Shown: positions 1 to 6,121, counted from the first letter of the stretch. The stretch is DNA of 6,323 nt from Candidatus Poseidoniales archaeon (GCA_022447885.1 JAKUTA010000073.1:1-6323); one strand, 5' to 3'. The notes: generated from the letters alone by a model not told the origin. Made by a program: numbers and translations.

Positions 1-270
1 GGCGCGCGCGAGGTGCATGCGCACGTGGAGACGTTCGACGGGAATGTGAGTCCGGAGGGCTTCGCCGCCGTGGTGCTCATCGACGAGAGCCATGTCAGCG
101 CCCACTGCTACGCAGACTCGGGCCAGTTGGCCATCGATGCGTTCACCTGCGGCAACTGTGATGCGGATGTCATCGCCGATCACATCCACACAGCACTGAC
201 AGAAACGATTCCCGACATCAGGCTCCTGCGTCGCCGAAAACTCGACCGCTTCCTCGACGGGGATGATTGA
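1..270 (+). CDS. speD: S-adenosylmethionine decarboxylase proenzyme SpeD, C-terminal part (5' end outside window)
   Basis: This is a pyruvoyl-dependent AdoMet decarboxylase, which makes decarboxylated AdoMet, the aminopropyl donor for spermidine (or aminopropylagmatine) synthesis in the cytoplasm. The frame is open to the left edge, so about 35-40 N-terminal residues are probably missing; the GTG at 13 is an internal codon, not a start. The self-cleavage site D-E-S-H is visible: the Ser at bases 88-90 would become the pyruvoyl group after Glu-Ser cleavage. A His lies 5 residues and a Cys 20 residues after that Ser (in FTCG), the same spacing as the processing His and catalytic Cys of Thermotoga SpeD. 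The usual HTWPE that follows the cleavage site reads HCYAD here. The C-terminus ends in an RRRK cluster and an acidic tail. The stop codon directly abuts the ATG of the next gene, so the two are probably co-transcribed and translationally coupled. Family assignment is firm; AdoMet as substrate is inferred. Confidence 0.93.
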   Translation, partial: GAREVHAHVETFDGNVSPEGFAAVVLIDESHVSAHCYADSGQLAIDAFTCGNCDADVIADHIHTALTETIPDIRLLRRRKLDRFLDGDD

Positions 271-1203
271 ATGTCCGTGCGCGAGTTCGTCGACGAGCAC
301 TTCCGCCACTTCAACGCCGGCGAACTGGCCAAGGCGGCTCGCTCGCTGTGTGAGTTCATCAACACCGGTGGCAGCCTGATGGTCACGCTCGCCGGCGCCA
401 TGTCCACAGCCGAGATCGGACGCTCGCTGGCTCCGGCCATCCGCAAGGGGGTGGTGCAAGGCATCACCTGCACGGGGGCCAATCTCGAGGAGGACCTGTT
501 CAACCTCGTCGCCTACTCCCATTACACCGAGATCGACGACTGGCGCTCGCTGTCAGCAGAGCAAGAAACCCAATTGGAGAATCGAATCACCAATAGGACA
601 ATTCCAGAGGAGGAGGCTGTCCGCAAGGTCGAGTCTCTTCTCATCAGCATCTGGTCCGAGGGAAGTTACAGGCTTCCGCACGATTACCTCTACGAGCTGC
701 TCCTCTCCGACTCGCTCGAACACGACGCCGATCCCGCCGATTCCTGGCTGCTGGCCGCCGCCGAAGCCGACCTCCCGCTGTTCGTTCCCGGCTGGGAGGA
801 CTCCACGCTCGGCAACATCTTCGCCGCGAGGGTGCTCACCGGGGAGGTGGATCCAGATGCTGTGCTCTCGGGAACCCACTACATGACGCGGCTCGCCGAC
901 TGGTATCGGGAACACTCCGGCGGTGGGGGAGCGGGTCTGCTGCAGGTCGGGGGAGGAATAGCGGGCGACTTCCCCATCTGCGTCGTGCCGATGCTGCGCA
1001 AGGACCTCAAGGAACAGGTCCCGCTCTGGTCTTGGTTCGCCCAGATCTCCGAGTCGCGACCATCCTACGGCGGCTATTCCGGAGCGCCTCCCAACGAGAA
1101 GATCACCTGGGGGAAACTCGGTGTGGAAACGCCTCGCTTCGTCATCGAGTCCGACGCCACCATCGTGCTCCCGCTGCTGCTCAACTACCTGATGGACAAC
1201 TGA
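271..1203 (+). CDS. Deoxyhypusine synthase family protein, SpeY / DHS-like (possible homospermidine synthase)
   Basis: A 310-residue NAD-dependent enzyme of the deoxyhypusine synthase fold. Family members move the aminobutyl group of spermidine either to a lysine of IF5A (deoxyhypusine) or to putrescine (homospermidine). Visible blocks are TLAGAMSTAEIG (39-50), CTGANLEEDLFNLVA (67-81), PGWEDSTLGN (173-182), GGGIAGDFPICVVP (227-240), SYGGYSGAPPNEKITWGK (265-282) and ESDATIVLPLL (293-303). Lys282 in WGK matches the catalytic lysine of DHS, and Trp280 and Glu276 are also kept. However, the position of the human active-site His288 is Phe234, and the Asp313/Asp316 positions are Tyr266/Tyr269. From memory, this GDFPICVVP / SYGxYSGA pattern is typical of bacterial DHS-like proteins (SpeY) rather than eukaryotic DHS. 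The ATG follows the speD stop with no gap; a weak GGGG lies 8 bases upstream. Being next to speD ties it to spermidine metabolism. Family is certain; whether the product is deoxyhypusine or homospermidine is open. Confidence 0.9.
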   Translation: MSVREFVDEHFRHFNAGELAKAARSLCEFINTGGSLMVTLAGAMSTAEIGRSLAPAIRKGVVQGITCTGANLEEDLFNLVAYSHYTEIDDWRSLSAEQETQLENRITNRTIPEEEAVRKVESLLISIWSEGSYRLPHDYLYELLLSDSLEHDADPADSWLLAAAEADLPLFVPGWEDSTLGNIFAARVLTGEVDPDAVLSGTHYMTRLADWYREHSGGGGAGLLQVGGGIAGDFPICVVPMLRKDLKEQVPLWSWFAQISESRPSYGGYSGAPPNEKITWGKLGVETPRFVIESDATIVLPLLLNYLMDN

Positions 1204-1211
1204 GGCAAGTC

Positions 1212-1219
1212 TCTAATCG
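1212..1219 (+). promoter_or_regulatory. Weak TATA-like box upstream of the M14 carboxypeptidase
   Basis: TCTAATCG is the most AT-rich stretch in the 38-base gap after the DHS-like gene. Its centre lies about 26-27 bases before the ATG at 1242, the distance expected for an archaeal TATA box driving a leaderless mRNA. No Shine-Dalgarno sequence precedes the ATG, which also fits leaderless initiation. The match to an archaeal TATA consensus is poor, so this is only a candidate. Confidence 0.22.
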
Positions 1220-1231
1220 CCCGCTCACCTT

Positions 1232-1252
1232 CGCTGCCTCCATGAGGCAGCG
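1232..1252 (+). promoter_or_regulatory. Perfect 9-bp inverted repeat enclosing the M14 start codon
   Basis: CGCTGCCTC (1232-1240) and GAGGCAGCG (1244-1252) are exact reverse complements separated by CAT. The ATG start (1242-1244) therefore sits in the loop and first stem base of a GC-rich hairpin. In RNA read through from the speD-DHS unit this structure would hide the start codon; an mRNA starting at or near the ATG could not form it. As DNA it is also an odd-length palindrome that could bind a dimeric regulator. The symmetry is seen directly; any regulatory role is inferred. Confidence 0.5.
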
Positions 1253-2633
1253 CTCACGCACGAGAAGCCGTGCCACCGCGCTCCTGCTGCTGTTCGCTCT
1301 CATCACCAGCACCCTCGCCCCCGTCACCTCGGCGCAGCAGCCGAACATCATCCAGGAGCACTGGTACCATTCCTACACCACGCTGACCTACGACGTGCAG
1401 GCATGGGAGTCCGACCATCCCGACATCGTCAAGGTCATCTCGGCCGGGACAACGGTGCTCGGCAGGCAGCAGTGGGTGGTGCAGATCAGCGACTGGTCCG
1501 TGGACAACAAGTCGGACGGCTCACCCAAGGAAAAGGTGTACATCGACGGCGGACACCACGGCAACGAGCATCTGGGCACGGAACTGGCTTTCCTGACGGC
1601 GGAGTTCTACATCGAGGGGTGGGACGATGGCGAGGAGGAGGCGGTCGAGGTTCTGCAGAACACGGAACTGCACATCATGGTGCTGCTGAACGCGGATGGC
1701 AACGACGCCGACACCCGCTGGAACACGAATCAAGTGGACCTGAACCGAAACTACGACCACCACTGGGCCCCGGAGGAAACCCGCTCCGGGAGTGGCCCGT
1801 TCTCCGAGCCTGAGACGCGCAACAACGCCGACTACATGGCGGAATGGGTCCCCGACGCCGACCTCTACGTGACCATGCACACCGGCACCTGGATCCTCGC
1901 CTATCCGTGGGGATTCACCGGTGACATGCCCTCTGACTGGGAGTTGTTCGAGCACATCCGAGACACCATCCACGAGACCATCGACGCCGACCTTCCGGTG
2001 CGCAACGCCAACGCCGGCATCTACCCCACGCACGGCACCAGCCGCGACTACGGCTACGGCGTGATGAGCTACCCCACCTTCACCTTCGAGACGGACGATG
2101 AGCAGACCCTGCTCGGAACGGTGCAATCGCTCTCCGACCGCCTGTCGGTGGAACTCGAGGTGATGCGCTACCTGATCTCGAACATCTGGTACTGGCGCGC
2201 TCGCCTCAACGTCACCGAGATGGAGGTGACACCGGGCAAGGAGGTGGTGCTGCACGTGGTGAACAACGGGCATGCGACGACGGAGAACGCCAGCATCCAG
2301 TACGTCTTCGAGGACTCGATGGAGGTGCTCTGGCAGTCGGAGAACTTCAGCGTCAACGCCAGCAACGAGAGCCATGTCACGCTCGATGCGCGCAACCTCA
2401 CCCTGCGACCGGGCGGCACCTTCGCGCTGCACTACATGAAGCGGGTGATCGACTCCTCGCCGTGGGTGCACCAGCCCATCGACCCTGACCTCGTGAAGAT
2501 CGTCGAGGAGACCGAGGAAGGCTGGCTGCCATATCCCTCTGCGGCGCTGAGCATCGTCTGTATGATTGTGGGGGCGATTTATTCCAAATCACGCTCTAAC
2601 CAGCGATTTCCCAGTGGAGATGAGATAAACTGA
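1242..2633 (+). CDS. Secreted, membrane-anchored M14 zinc carboxypeptidase
   Basis: A 463-residue metallopeptidase of the carboxypeptidase A family (M14), expected to remove C-terminal residues from peptides outside the cell. The open frame reaches back into the DHS-like gene, but the ATG at 1242 is chosen because a clear signal peptide follows at once: an Arg-rich n-region (RQRSRTRSR), a hydrophobic core (ALLLLFALI) and a likely cleavage after TSA (31). The catalytic domain spans about 35-315. Zinc ligands are His106 and Glu109 (HGNE) and His213 (TMHTG). Substrate-binding DLNRN lies at 166-170, FSEPET at 187-192, and the catalytic Glu is probably Glu283 (TFTFET). Residues about 320-425 look like a beta-sandwich and carry six N-x-S/T sequons (N323, 349, 368, 372, 375, 385); a seventh is N89. 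A hydrophobic segment at about 429-447, followed by K/R residues, should anchor the protein with the enzyme domain outside. Exact substrate specificity cannot be read from the sequence. Confidence 0.93.
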   Translation: MRQRSRTRSRATALLLLFALITSTLAPVTSAQQPNIIQEHWYHSYTTLTYDVQAWESDHPDIVKVISAGTTVLGRQQWVVQISDWSVDNKSDGSPKEKVYIDGGHHGNEHLGTELAFLTAEFYIEGWDDGEEEAVEVLQNTELHIMVLLNADGNDADTRWNTNQVDLNRNYDHHWAPEETRSGSGPFSEPETRNNADYMAEWVPDADLYVTMHTGTWILAYPWGFTGDMPSDWELFEHIRDTIHETIDADLPVRNANAGIYPTHGTSRDYGYGVMSYPTFTFETDDEQTLLGTVQSLSDRLSVELEVMRYLISNIWYWRARLNVTEMEVTPGKEVVLHVVNNGHATTENASIQYVFEDSMEVLWQSENFSVNASNESHVTLDARNLTLRPGGTFALHYMKRVIDSSPWVHQPIDPDLVKIVEETEEGWLPYPSAALSIVCMIVGAIYSKSRSNQRFPSGDEIN

Positions 2634-2635
2634 AG

Positions 2636-2663
2636 CGAAAAAACCTCTTTTCGGTTTGTTTTT
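2636..2663 (+). terminator. Probable terminator after the M14 gene (weak hairpin plus T-rich tract)
   Basis: Three bases after the stop codon, CGAAAA (2636-2641) can pair with TTTTCG (2648-2653) around a 6-base loop. An alternative pairing is AAACC (2641-2645) with GGTTT (2653-2657). The sequence then runs GTTTGTTTTT up to 2663. In archaea an oligo-T tract in the coding strand is enough for termination, so the T-rich stretch is the stronger evidence and the AT-rich stem is secondary. Confidence 0.55.
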
Positions 2664-2676
2664 CACCCCACACCCT

Positions 2677-2684
2677 TTGAATAG
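2677..2684 (+). promoter_or_regulatory. TATA-like promoter element of the aminopeptidase gene
   Basis: TTGAATAG, in the AT-richer gap between the two peptidase genes, is centred about 33 bases before the ATG at 2714. That would give a transcript with only a few leader bases. No Shine-Dalgarno sequence is seen in TGTAGATACCC just before the ATG, as expected for a leaderless or near-leaderless archaeal mRNA. The box is not close to consensus and its exact extent is uncertain. Confidence 0.3.
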
Positions 2685-2713
2685 TGTCGCTTGCTGCATG
2701 CGTGTAGATACCC

Positions 2714-4213
2714 ATGGAATGGAATGTGGAAGGAATCGGAGAAAGCGCACAGACACTCGTACTGCCCCTGTTCGAGGAGGTGGCCAAGGCACCGAACAAG
2801 GCGACCTCGGGCCTCGGCCGCAGCACGGCCGCGCAGGTCCGTGAAGCGGTCGCCAGCGACGACTTCGACGGCAAGTCGGGCAAGTCGCTGACCCTGTGGA
2901 ACAGCGGCCAGAAGGTCATCTTGGCCGGCATGGGACTGCCCGAGAACCTGGCGGAGAAGGACGCCCGCGACGCCGGCGCGAAACTGCTCGCATCACTCTC
3001 AAAGCAGCACGGCAAGTCGCTGACCGTGCGCTTCACCACCGGCTGGCGTCCAGGGCAGATGATCGCATTCGCCGAGGGGATGATGCTGCGCGACTACAAG
3101 TTCGACAAGTACCAGCAGAAGGATGACGACGACGATGACGACGACTCACCGTACTCCGTCACCTTCCAGGCCTCCGACCGCTACCTGCGTGCCCTGCACG
3201 ACGGCTGCGCTCGGGCGGGCGCCATCGCGGTGGGAGTCCACCGAGCGCGCGACCTCGCCAACGAACCGGCGAACGTGCTCTACCCGATGGAATACGCCAA
3301 GCGGGCGCGGGCGTGGGCGAAGGGCAAGGACAACGTGAACCTGACAGTTATCGAGTTCGCGGAACTGAAGAAACTGGGCATGGATGGCCTGGTCAACGTC
3401 GGCAAGGGCAGCGAGCAGAAGCCCTGCATGGTCATCTTCGAGCTCAACCCCGACGCCCGCGACGGACCCTGCCCGATGATCGTCGGCAAGGGGATCACCT
3501 TCGACACCGGCGGCATCTCGATCAAGCCGAGCGGAGGGATGGACGAGATGAAGTTCGACATGCACGGCTCGGCGACTGTGTTCGGCTTGATGGAAGCGCT
3601 GCACGGGATCGGACACCAGCAACCGGTCATCGGTATATCCTGCATGGCGGAGAACAGCCTGAGTTCCACCGCCTATCGTCCCGGGGACGTCATCAACACC
3701 TACTCCGGCAAGACCGTCGAGGTGCTGAACACCGACGCTGAAGGGAGATTGGTGCTCGCCGACGGGCTGTGGAAGGCGGGCGAGTTCGACCCCGAGTTCA
3801 TCATCGACCTCGCCACCTTGACCGGTGCGTGCGTGGTCGCACTCGGTCACGAGGCGACCGGACTGTGGTCCAACGACGATGCCCTGCGCGAGCGGCTGCG
3901 CAAGGCGGCCGAATCGGTCGACGAACTCGCGTGGCCGATGCCGCTGCTGCCGGCGTTCGAGAAGCAGGTGAAGGATTCGAAGATCGCCGACGTGAAGAAC
4001 CTGGGTGACCGTTATGGCGGTGCCAACTCAGCCGCCGCCTTCCTCAAGCAGTTCGTGCCCGAGCGAGGCGAGGGTGACGATGCGGAGCAGTATCCGTGGG
4101 CGCACCTGGACATCGCGGGCACCGCCTGGGGCACCTCGACCAATGACATGGTCGCACACGGGGCGACCGGTGTGCATGTGAGAACACTCACACACCTGCT
4201 CACAGAACAGTGA
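2714..4213 (+). CDS. pepA: Leucyl aminopeptidase, M17 family (cytosol aminopeptidase)
   Basis: A 499-residue two-metal aminopeptidase that removes N-terminal residues, typically Leu, from peptides in the cytoplasm; relatives form hexamers. The N-terminal domain covers about 1-165 and the catalytic domain about 170-499. Metal ligands by pattern are Lys259, Asp264, Asp282, Asp341 and Glu343; Lys271 and Arg345 are the catalytic pair. Their spacing is identical to E. coli PepA (K270, D275, D293, D352, E354, K282, R356). The M17 signature NTDAEGRLVLAD is at 339-350. There is no signal peptide. The ATG at 2714 begins the frame in good context after an AT-rich gap. A run of eight Asp (137-144) lies in the linker before the catalytic domain. 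It stands apart from the M14 gene behind a probable terminator, so it is likely its own transcription unit, and it converges on dnaK with 9 bases between stop codons. Length is typical for the family. The symbol is by homology; DNA-binding roles of E. coli PepA should not be assumed. Confidence 0.96.
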   Translation: MEWNVEGIGESAQTLVLPLFEEVAKAPNKATSGLGRSTAAQVREAVASDDFDGKSGKSLTLWNSGQKVILAGMGLPENLAEKDARDAGAKLLASLSKQHGKSLTVRFTTGWRPGQMIAFAEGMMLRDYKFDKYQQKDDDDDDDDSPYSVTFQASDRYLRALHDGCARAGAIAVGVHRARDLANEPANVLYPMEYAKRARAWAKGKDNVNLTVIEFAELKKLGMDGLVNVGKGSEQKPCMVIFELNPDARDGPCPMIVGKGITFDTGGISIKPSGGMDEMKFDMHGSATVFGLMEALHGIGHQQPVIGISCMAENSLSSTAYRPGDVINTYSGKTVEVLNTDAEGRLVLADGLWKAGEFDPEFIIDLATLTGACVVALGHEATGLWSNDDALRERLRKAAESVDELAWPMPLLPAFEKQVKDSKIADVKNLGDRYGGANSAAAFLKQFVPERGEGDDAEQYPWAHLDIAGTAWGTSTNDMVAHGATGVHVRTLTHLLTEQ

Positions 4214-4218
4214 GCAGG
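4177..4218. terminator. Two tandem perfect hairpins at the convergent aminopeptidase/dnaK junction
   Basis: The first hairpin is TGTGAG (4177-4182), loop AACA, CTCACA (4187-4192). The second is CCTGCTCAC (4195-4203), loop AGAACA, GTGAGCAGG (4210-4218), a perfect 9-bp GC-rich stem that contains the aminopeptidase stop codon. On the minus strand the second hairpin starts 4 bases after the dnaK stop codon. Both mRNAs would thus carry the structure at their 3' ends. No T-tract follows on either strand, so it may act as an RNA 3'-end stabiliser or a bidirectional terminator. The symmetry is seen; the role is inferred. Confidence 0.45.
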
Positions 4219-4222
4219 GTGA

Positions 4223-6109
4223 TCAGGCCTCGTCGTCGAGGACCTCGAAGTCGGCTTCGACGACATCGCCGTCGGTGTCCTCCTCTGCCTGCTGCTCCGC
4301 CTGTTCCTGTTCCATCGACGCTGCGGCAGCCTCGTAGAGCTTGGCTGAGATGGCGTGCATCGACTCCTCGAGCTCCTTCACCTTCCCCTGAATGGCCGCC
4401 TCGTCGATGTCGTCGATGTCCAACGGCTCTCCATCCTTGGTGATCAGTTCCTCCAGTTCACCCAGTTTCGCCTCGACCGGTTCGACATCGCTCTCGTCGA
4501 TCTTGTCCTCGGCCTCCTTGAGCGTGCGTCGGGTCTGGTAGATGATGCTGTCAGCCTGGTTGCGCAGTTCGACCTTCGCCTTCCTGCGGCCGTCCTCCTC
4601 GGCGAACTGCTCCGCCTCGGCGATCTTATTCTGGATGTCATCCTCGGACAATGAGGTCTGCGACTCGATGCGGATCTGCTGCTCCTTGCCGGTGCCCATG
4701 TCCTTGGCGGCCACGTTCACGATTCCGTTGGCGTCGATGTCGAAGGTGACCTCGACCTTCGGCATGCCGCGCGGTGCGGGTGGGATGCCCTCGAGGAAGA
4801 AGCGCCCGAGCGTGATGTTGTCGCGCGCGAACTCGCGCTCGCCCTGCATCACGTGGACCTCGACCGCCGGCTGGTTGTCGCTGGCTGTGCTGAATACCTC
4901 CGAGCGCCGGGTCGGGATGGTCGTGTTGCGCTCGATCATCCTTGTGGTGACACCGCCGAGCGTCTCGATGCCGAGCGTGAGCGGCGTGACGTCGAGCAGC
5001 AGCACGTCGGTCACCGTGTCGTCGCCGACGATGATGCCCGCCTGCAGCGCGGCGCCCATGGCGACCGCCTCATCGGGGTTGATGCCCTTGTAGGCCTCCT
5101 TGCCGACCTCCTTCTCGATCGCCGTCTGCACGGCGGGAACGCGGGTCGAGCCACCTACGAGCAGCACCTTGTCGACCGCCCCCTTGGCGAGTTTGGCGTC
5201 CTTCATCGCCTGGCGCGTCGGACCCATGGTCGCCTCGATCAGGTCGGCGATCAACTCCTCGAACCTGGCGCGGGAGAGCGTGAGGTCGAGGTGCTCGGGA
5301 TTGCCGTCCTTCATGGTGATGAACGGGAGGTTGATCTGTGTGCTTTGCGTGCCTGACAGCTCGATCTTCGCCTTCTCGGAAGCCTCCTTCAACCGGCTCA
5401 TCGCCTGCAGGTCCTTCGACAGGTCGATGCCGCTCGACTTGCGGAACTCGGTTACACACCAGTCGATGACACGCTCGTCGAAGTCGTCCCCACCGAGCCT
5501 GTTGTTGCCAGCGGTCGCCTTCACCTCGATCTGCGGATGTCCGTCCACCTGGTAGATGTCCAGCACGGACACGTCGAACGTGCCGCCGCCTAGGTCGTAG
5601 ACGAGAATCGTCTGGTCCTCCTCCTTGTCCACACCGAAAGCCAGCGCGGCAGCGGTCGGCTCGTTGATGATGCGGAGCACCTCGAAGCCGGCGATCCTGC
5701 CGGCGTCCTTGGTGGCCTTGCGCTGCGCGTCGGAGAAGTAGGCGGGACAGGTGATGACCGCCTGATTGACCTCCTGTCCGAGATACGCCTCGGCGTCAGC
5801 CTTCAGCTTCTGCAGTATGAACGCCGATATCTCCTGCGGCGTGAACACGCTGTCGTCGATCTTCTTCGTCCAGTCGGTGCCCATCTCTCGCTTGACCGAC
5901 ATGACGGTCCGCTCGGAGTTGGTCACAGCCTGTCGCTTGGCGATCACACCGACCAGCCGCTCGCCATCCTTGGTGAAGGCGACAACGCTCGGCGTCGTCC
6001 GCGCTCCTTCGGCGTTCGGGATGACCACCGCTTCTCCGCCTTCGATGGTCGCTGTACAACTGTTCGTCGTTCCAAGATCTATGCCGATCACAGGGTTCTT
6101 CTTCGCCAT
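4223..6109 (-). CDS. dnaK: Chaperone protein DnaK (Hsp70)
   Basis: A 628-residue cytosolic ATP-dependent chaperone that binds exposed hydrophobic peptide segments and works with DnaJ and GrpE. The ATPase domain (about 1-370) shows the phosphate loop IDLGTTNS (10-17), DLGGGTFDVSV (172-182, with Thr177 at the autophosphorylation position), INEPTAAALAFG (148-159) and VLLVGGSTRVPAVQ (315-328). The linker VLLLDV (369-374) leads to the substrate-binding beta domain (about 380-490), the helical lid (about 490-590) and an acidic tail ending DVVEADFEVLDDEA. Compared with E. coli DnaK, about 24 residues are absent near residue 78 (GTDWTKKIDDSVFTPQEIS), the deletion known from Gram-positive and archaeal DnaK. 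The ATG at 6107-6109 is supported by a good Shine-Dalgarno sequence. It lies 26 bases after a probable Hsp20-like gene, likely in one operon. No dnaJ follows, since the next gene converges. Archaeal dnaK genes are generally regarded as acquired from bacteria. Confidence 0.98.
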   Translation of the reverse strand: MAKKNPVIGIDLGTTNSCTATIEGGEAVVIPNAEGARTTPSVVAFTKDGERLVGVIAKRQAVTNSERTVMSVKREMGTDWTKKIDDSVFTPQEISAFILQKLKADAEAYLGQEVNQAVITCPAYFSDAQRKATKDAGRIAGFEVLRIINEPTAAALAFGVDKEEDQTILVYDLGGGTFDVSVLDIYQVDGHPQIEVKATAGNNRLGGDDFDERVIDWCVTEFRKSSGIDLSKDLQAMSRLKEASEKAKIELSGTQSTQINLPFITMKDGNPEHLDLTLSRARFEELIADLIEATMGPTRQAMKDAKLAKGAVDKVLLVGGSTRVPAVQTAIEKEVGKEAYKGINPDEAVAMGAALQAGIIVGDDTVTDVLLLDVTPLTLGIETLGGVTTRMIERNTTIPTRRSEVFSTASDNQPAVEVHVMQGEREFARDNITLGRFFLEGIPPAPRGMPKVEVTFDIDANGIVNVAAKDMGTGKEQQIRIESQTSLSEDDIQNKIAEAEQFAEEDGRRKAKVELRNQADSIIYQTRRTLKEAEDKIDESDVEPVEAKLGELEELITKDGEPLDIDDIDEAAIQGKVKELEESMHAISAKLYEAAAASMEQEQAEQQAEEDTDGDVVEADFEVLDDEA

Positions 6110-6114
6110 TCATT

Positions 6115-6121
6115 TCACCTC
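6115..6121 (-). promoter_or_regulatory. Shine-Dalgarno sequence of dnaK
   Basis: Read on the minus strand, GAGGTGA ends 5 bases before the dnaK ATG and is complementary to the usual 16S rRNA 3' end (CACCTC core). It is the only strong ribosome-binding site in the window and fixes the dnaK start. It also fits re-initiation inside an operon, after the upstream gene stops 26 bases before dnaK. An out-of-frame ATG occurs 4 bases upstream of the true start. Confidence 0.7.

Noticed and set aside
180..503. A minus-strand frame across the speD/DHS-like junction.
   Set aside because: It is antisense to two genes with clear catalytic motifs; the Ser/Arg-rich translation has no family features.
1032..1241. 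The M14 reading frame extends upstream to an ATG at 1032, giving a 533-residue protein.
   Set aside because: The extension overlaps the conserved C-terminus of the DHS-like protein including its catalytic WGK, shows no conserved sequence of its own, and would bury the signal peptide 70 residues in. The ATG at 1242 is far better.
1521..2471. A 316-residue open frame on the minus strand inside the M14 gene.
   Set aside because: It is rich in Val, Arg, His and Gly with no domain pattern, as expected for an antisense shadow of GC-rich coding DNA; the plus-strand frame has clear M14 catalytic residues.
3122..3145. The GAC/GAT repeat considered as a DNA microsatellite or repeat element.
   Set aside because: It is only eight codons in frame inside a conserved enzyme and is better described as an Asp run in the protein.
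3146..3850. A 234-residue open frame on the minus strand inside the aminopeptidase gene.
   Set aside because: It covers the M17 metal-binding region in antisense, has no recognisable motif and no start context.
4853..5356. A plus-strand frame of 167 residues within dnaK.
   Set aside because: It is an antisense shadow of the DnaK ATPase and substrate-binding domains; its Arg/Asp/Val-rich composition follows from dnaK codons.
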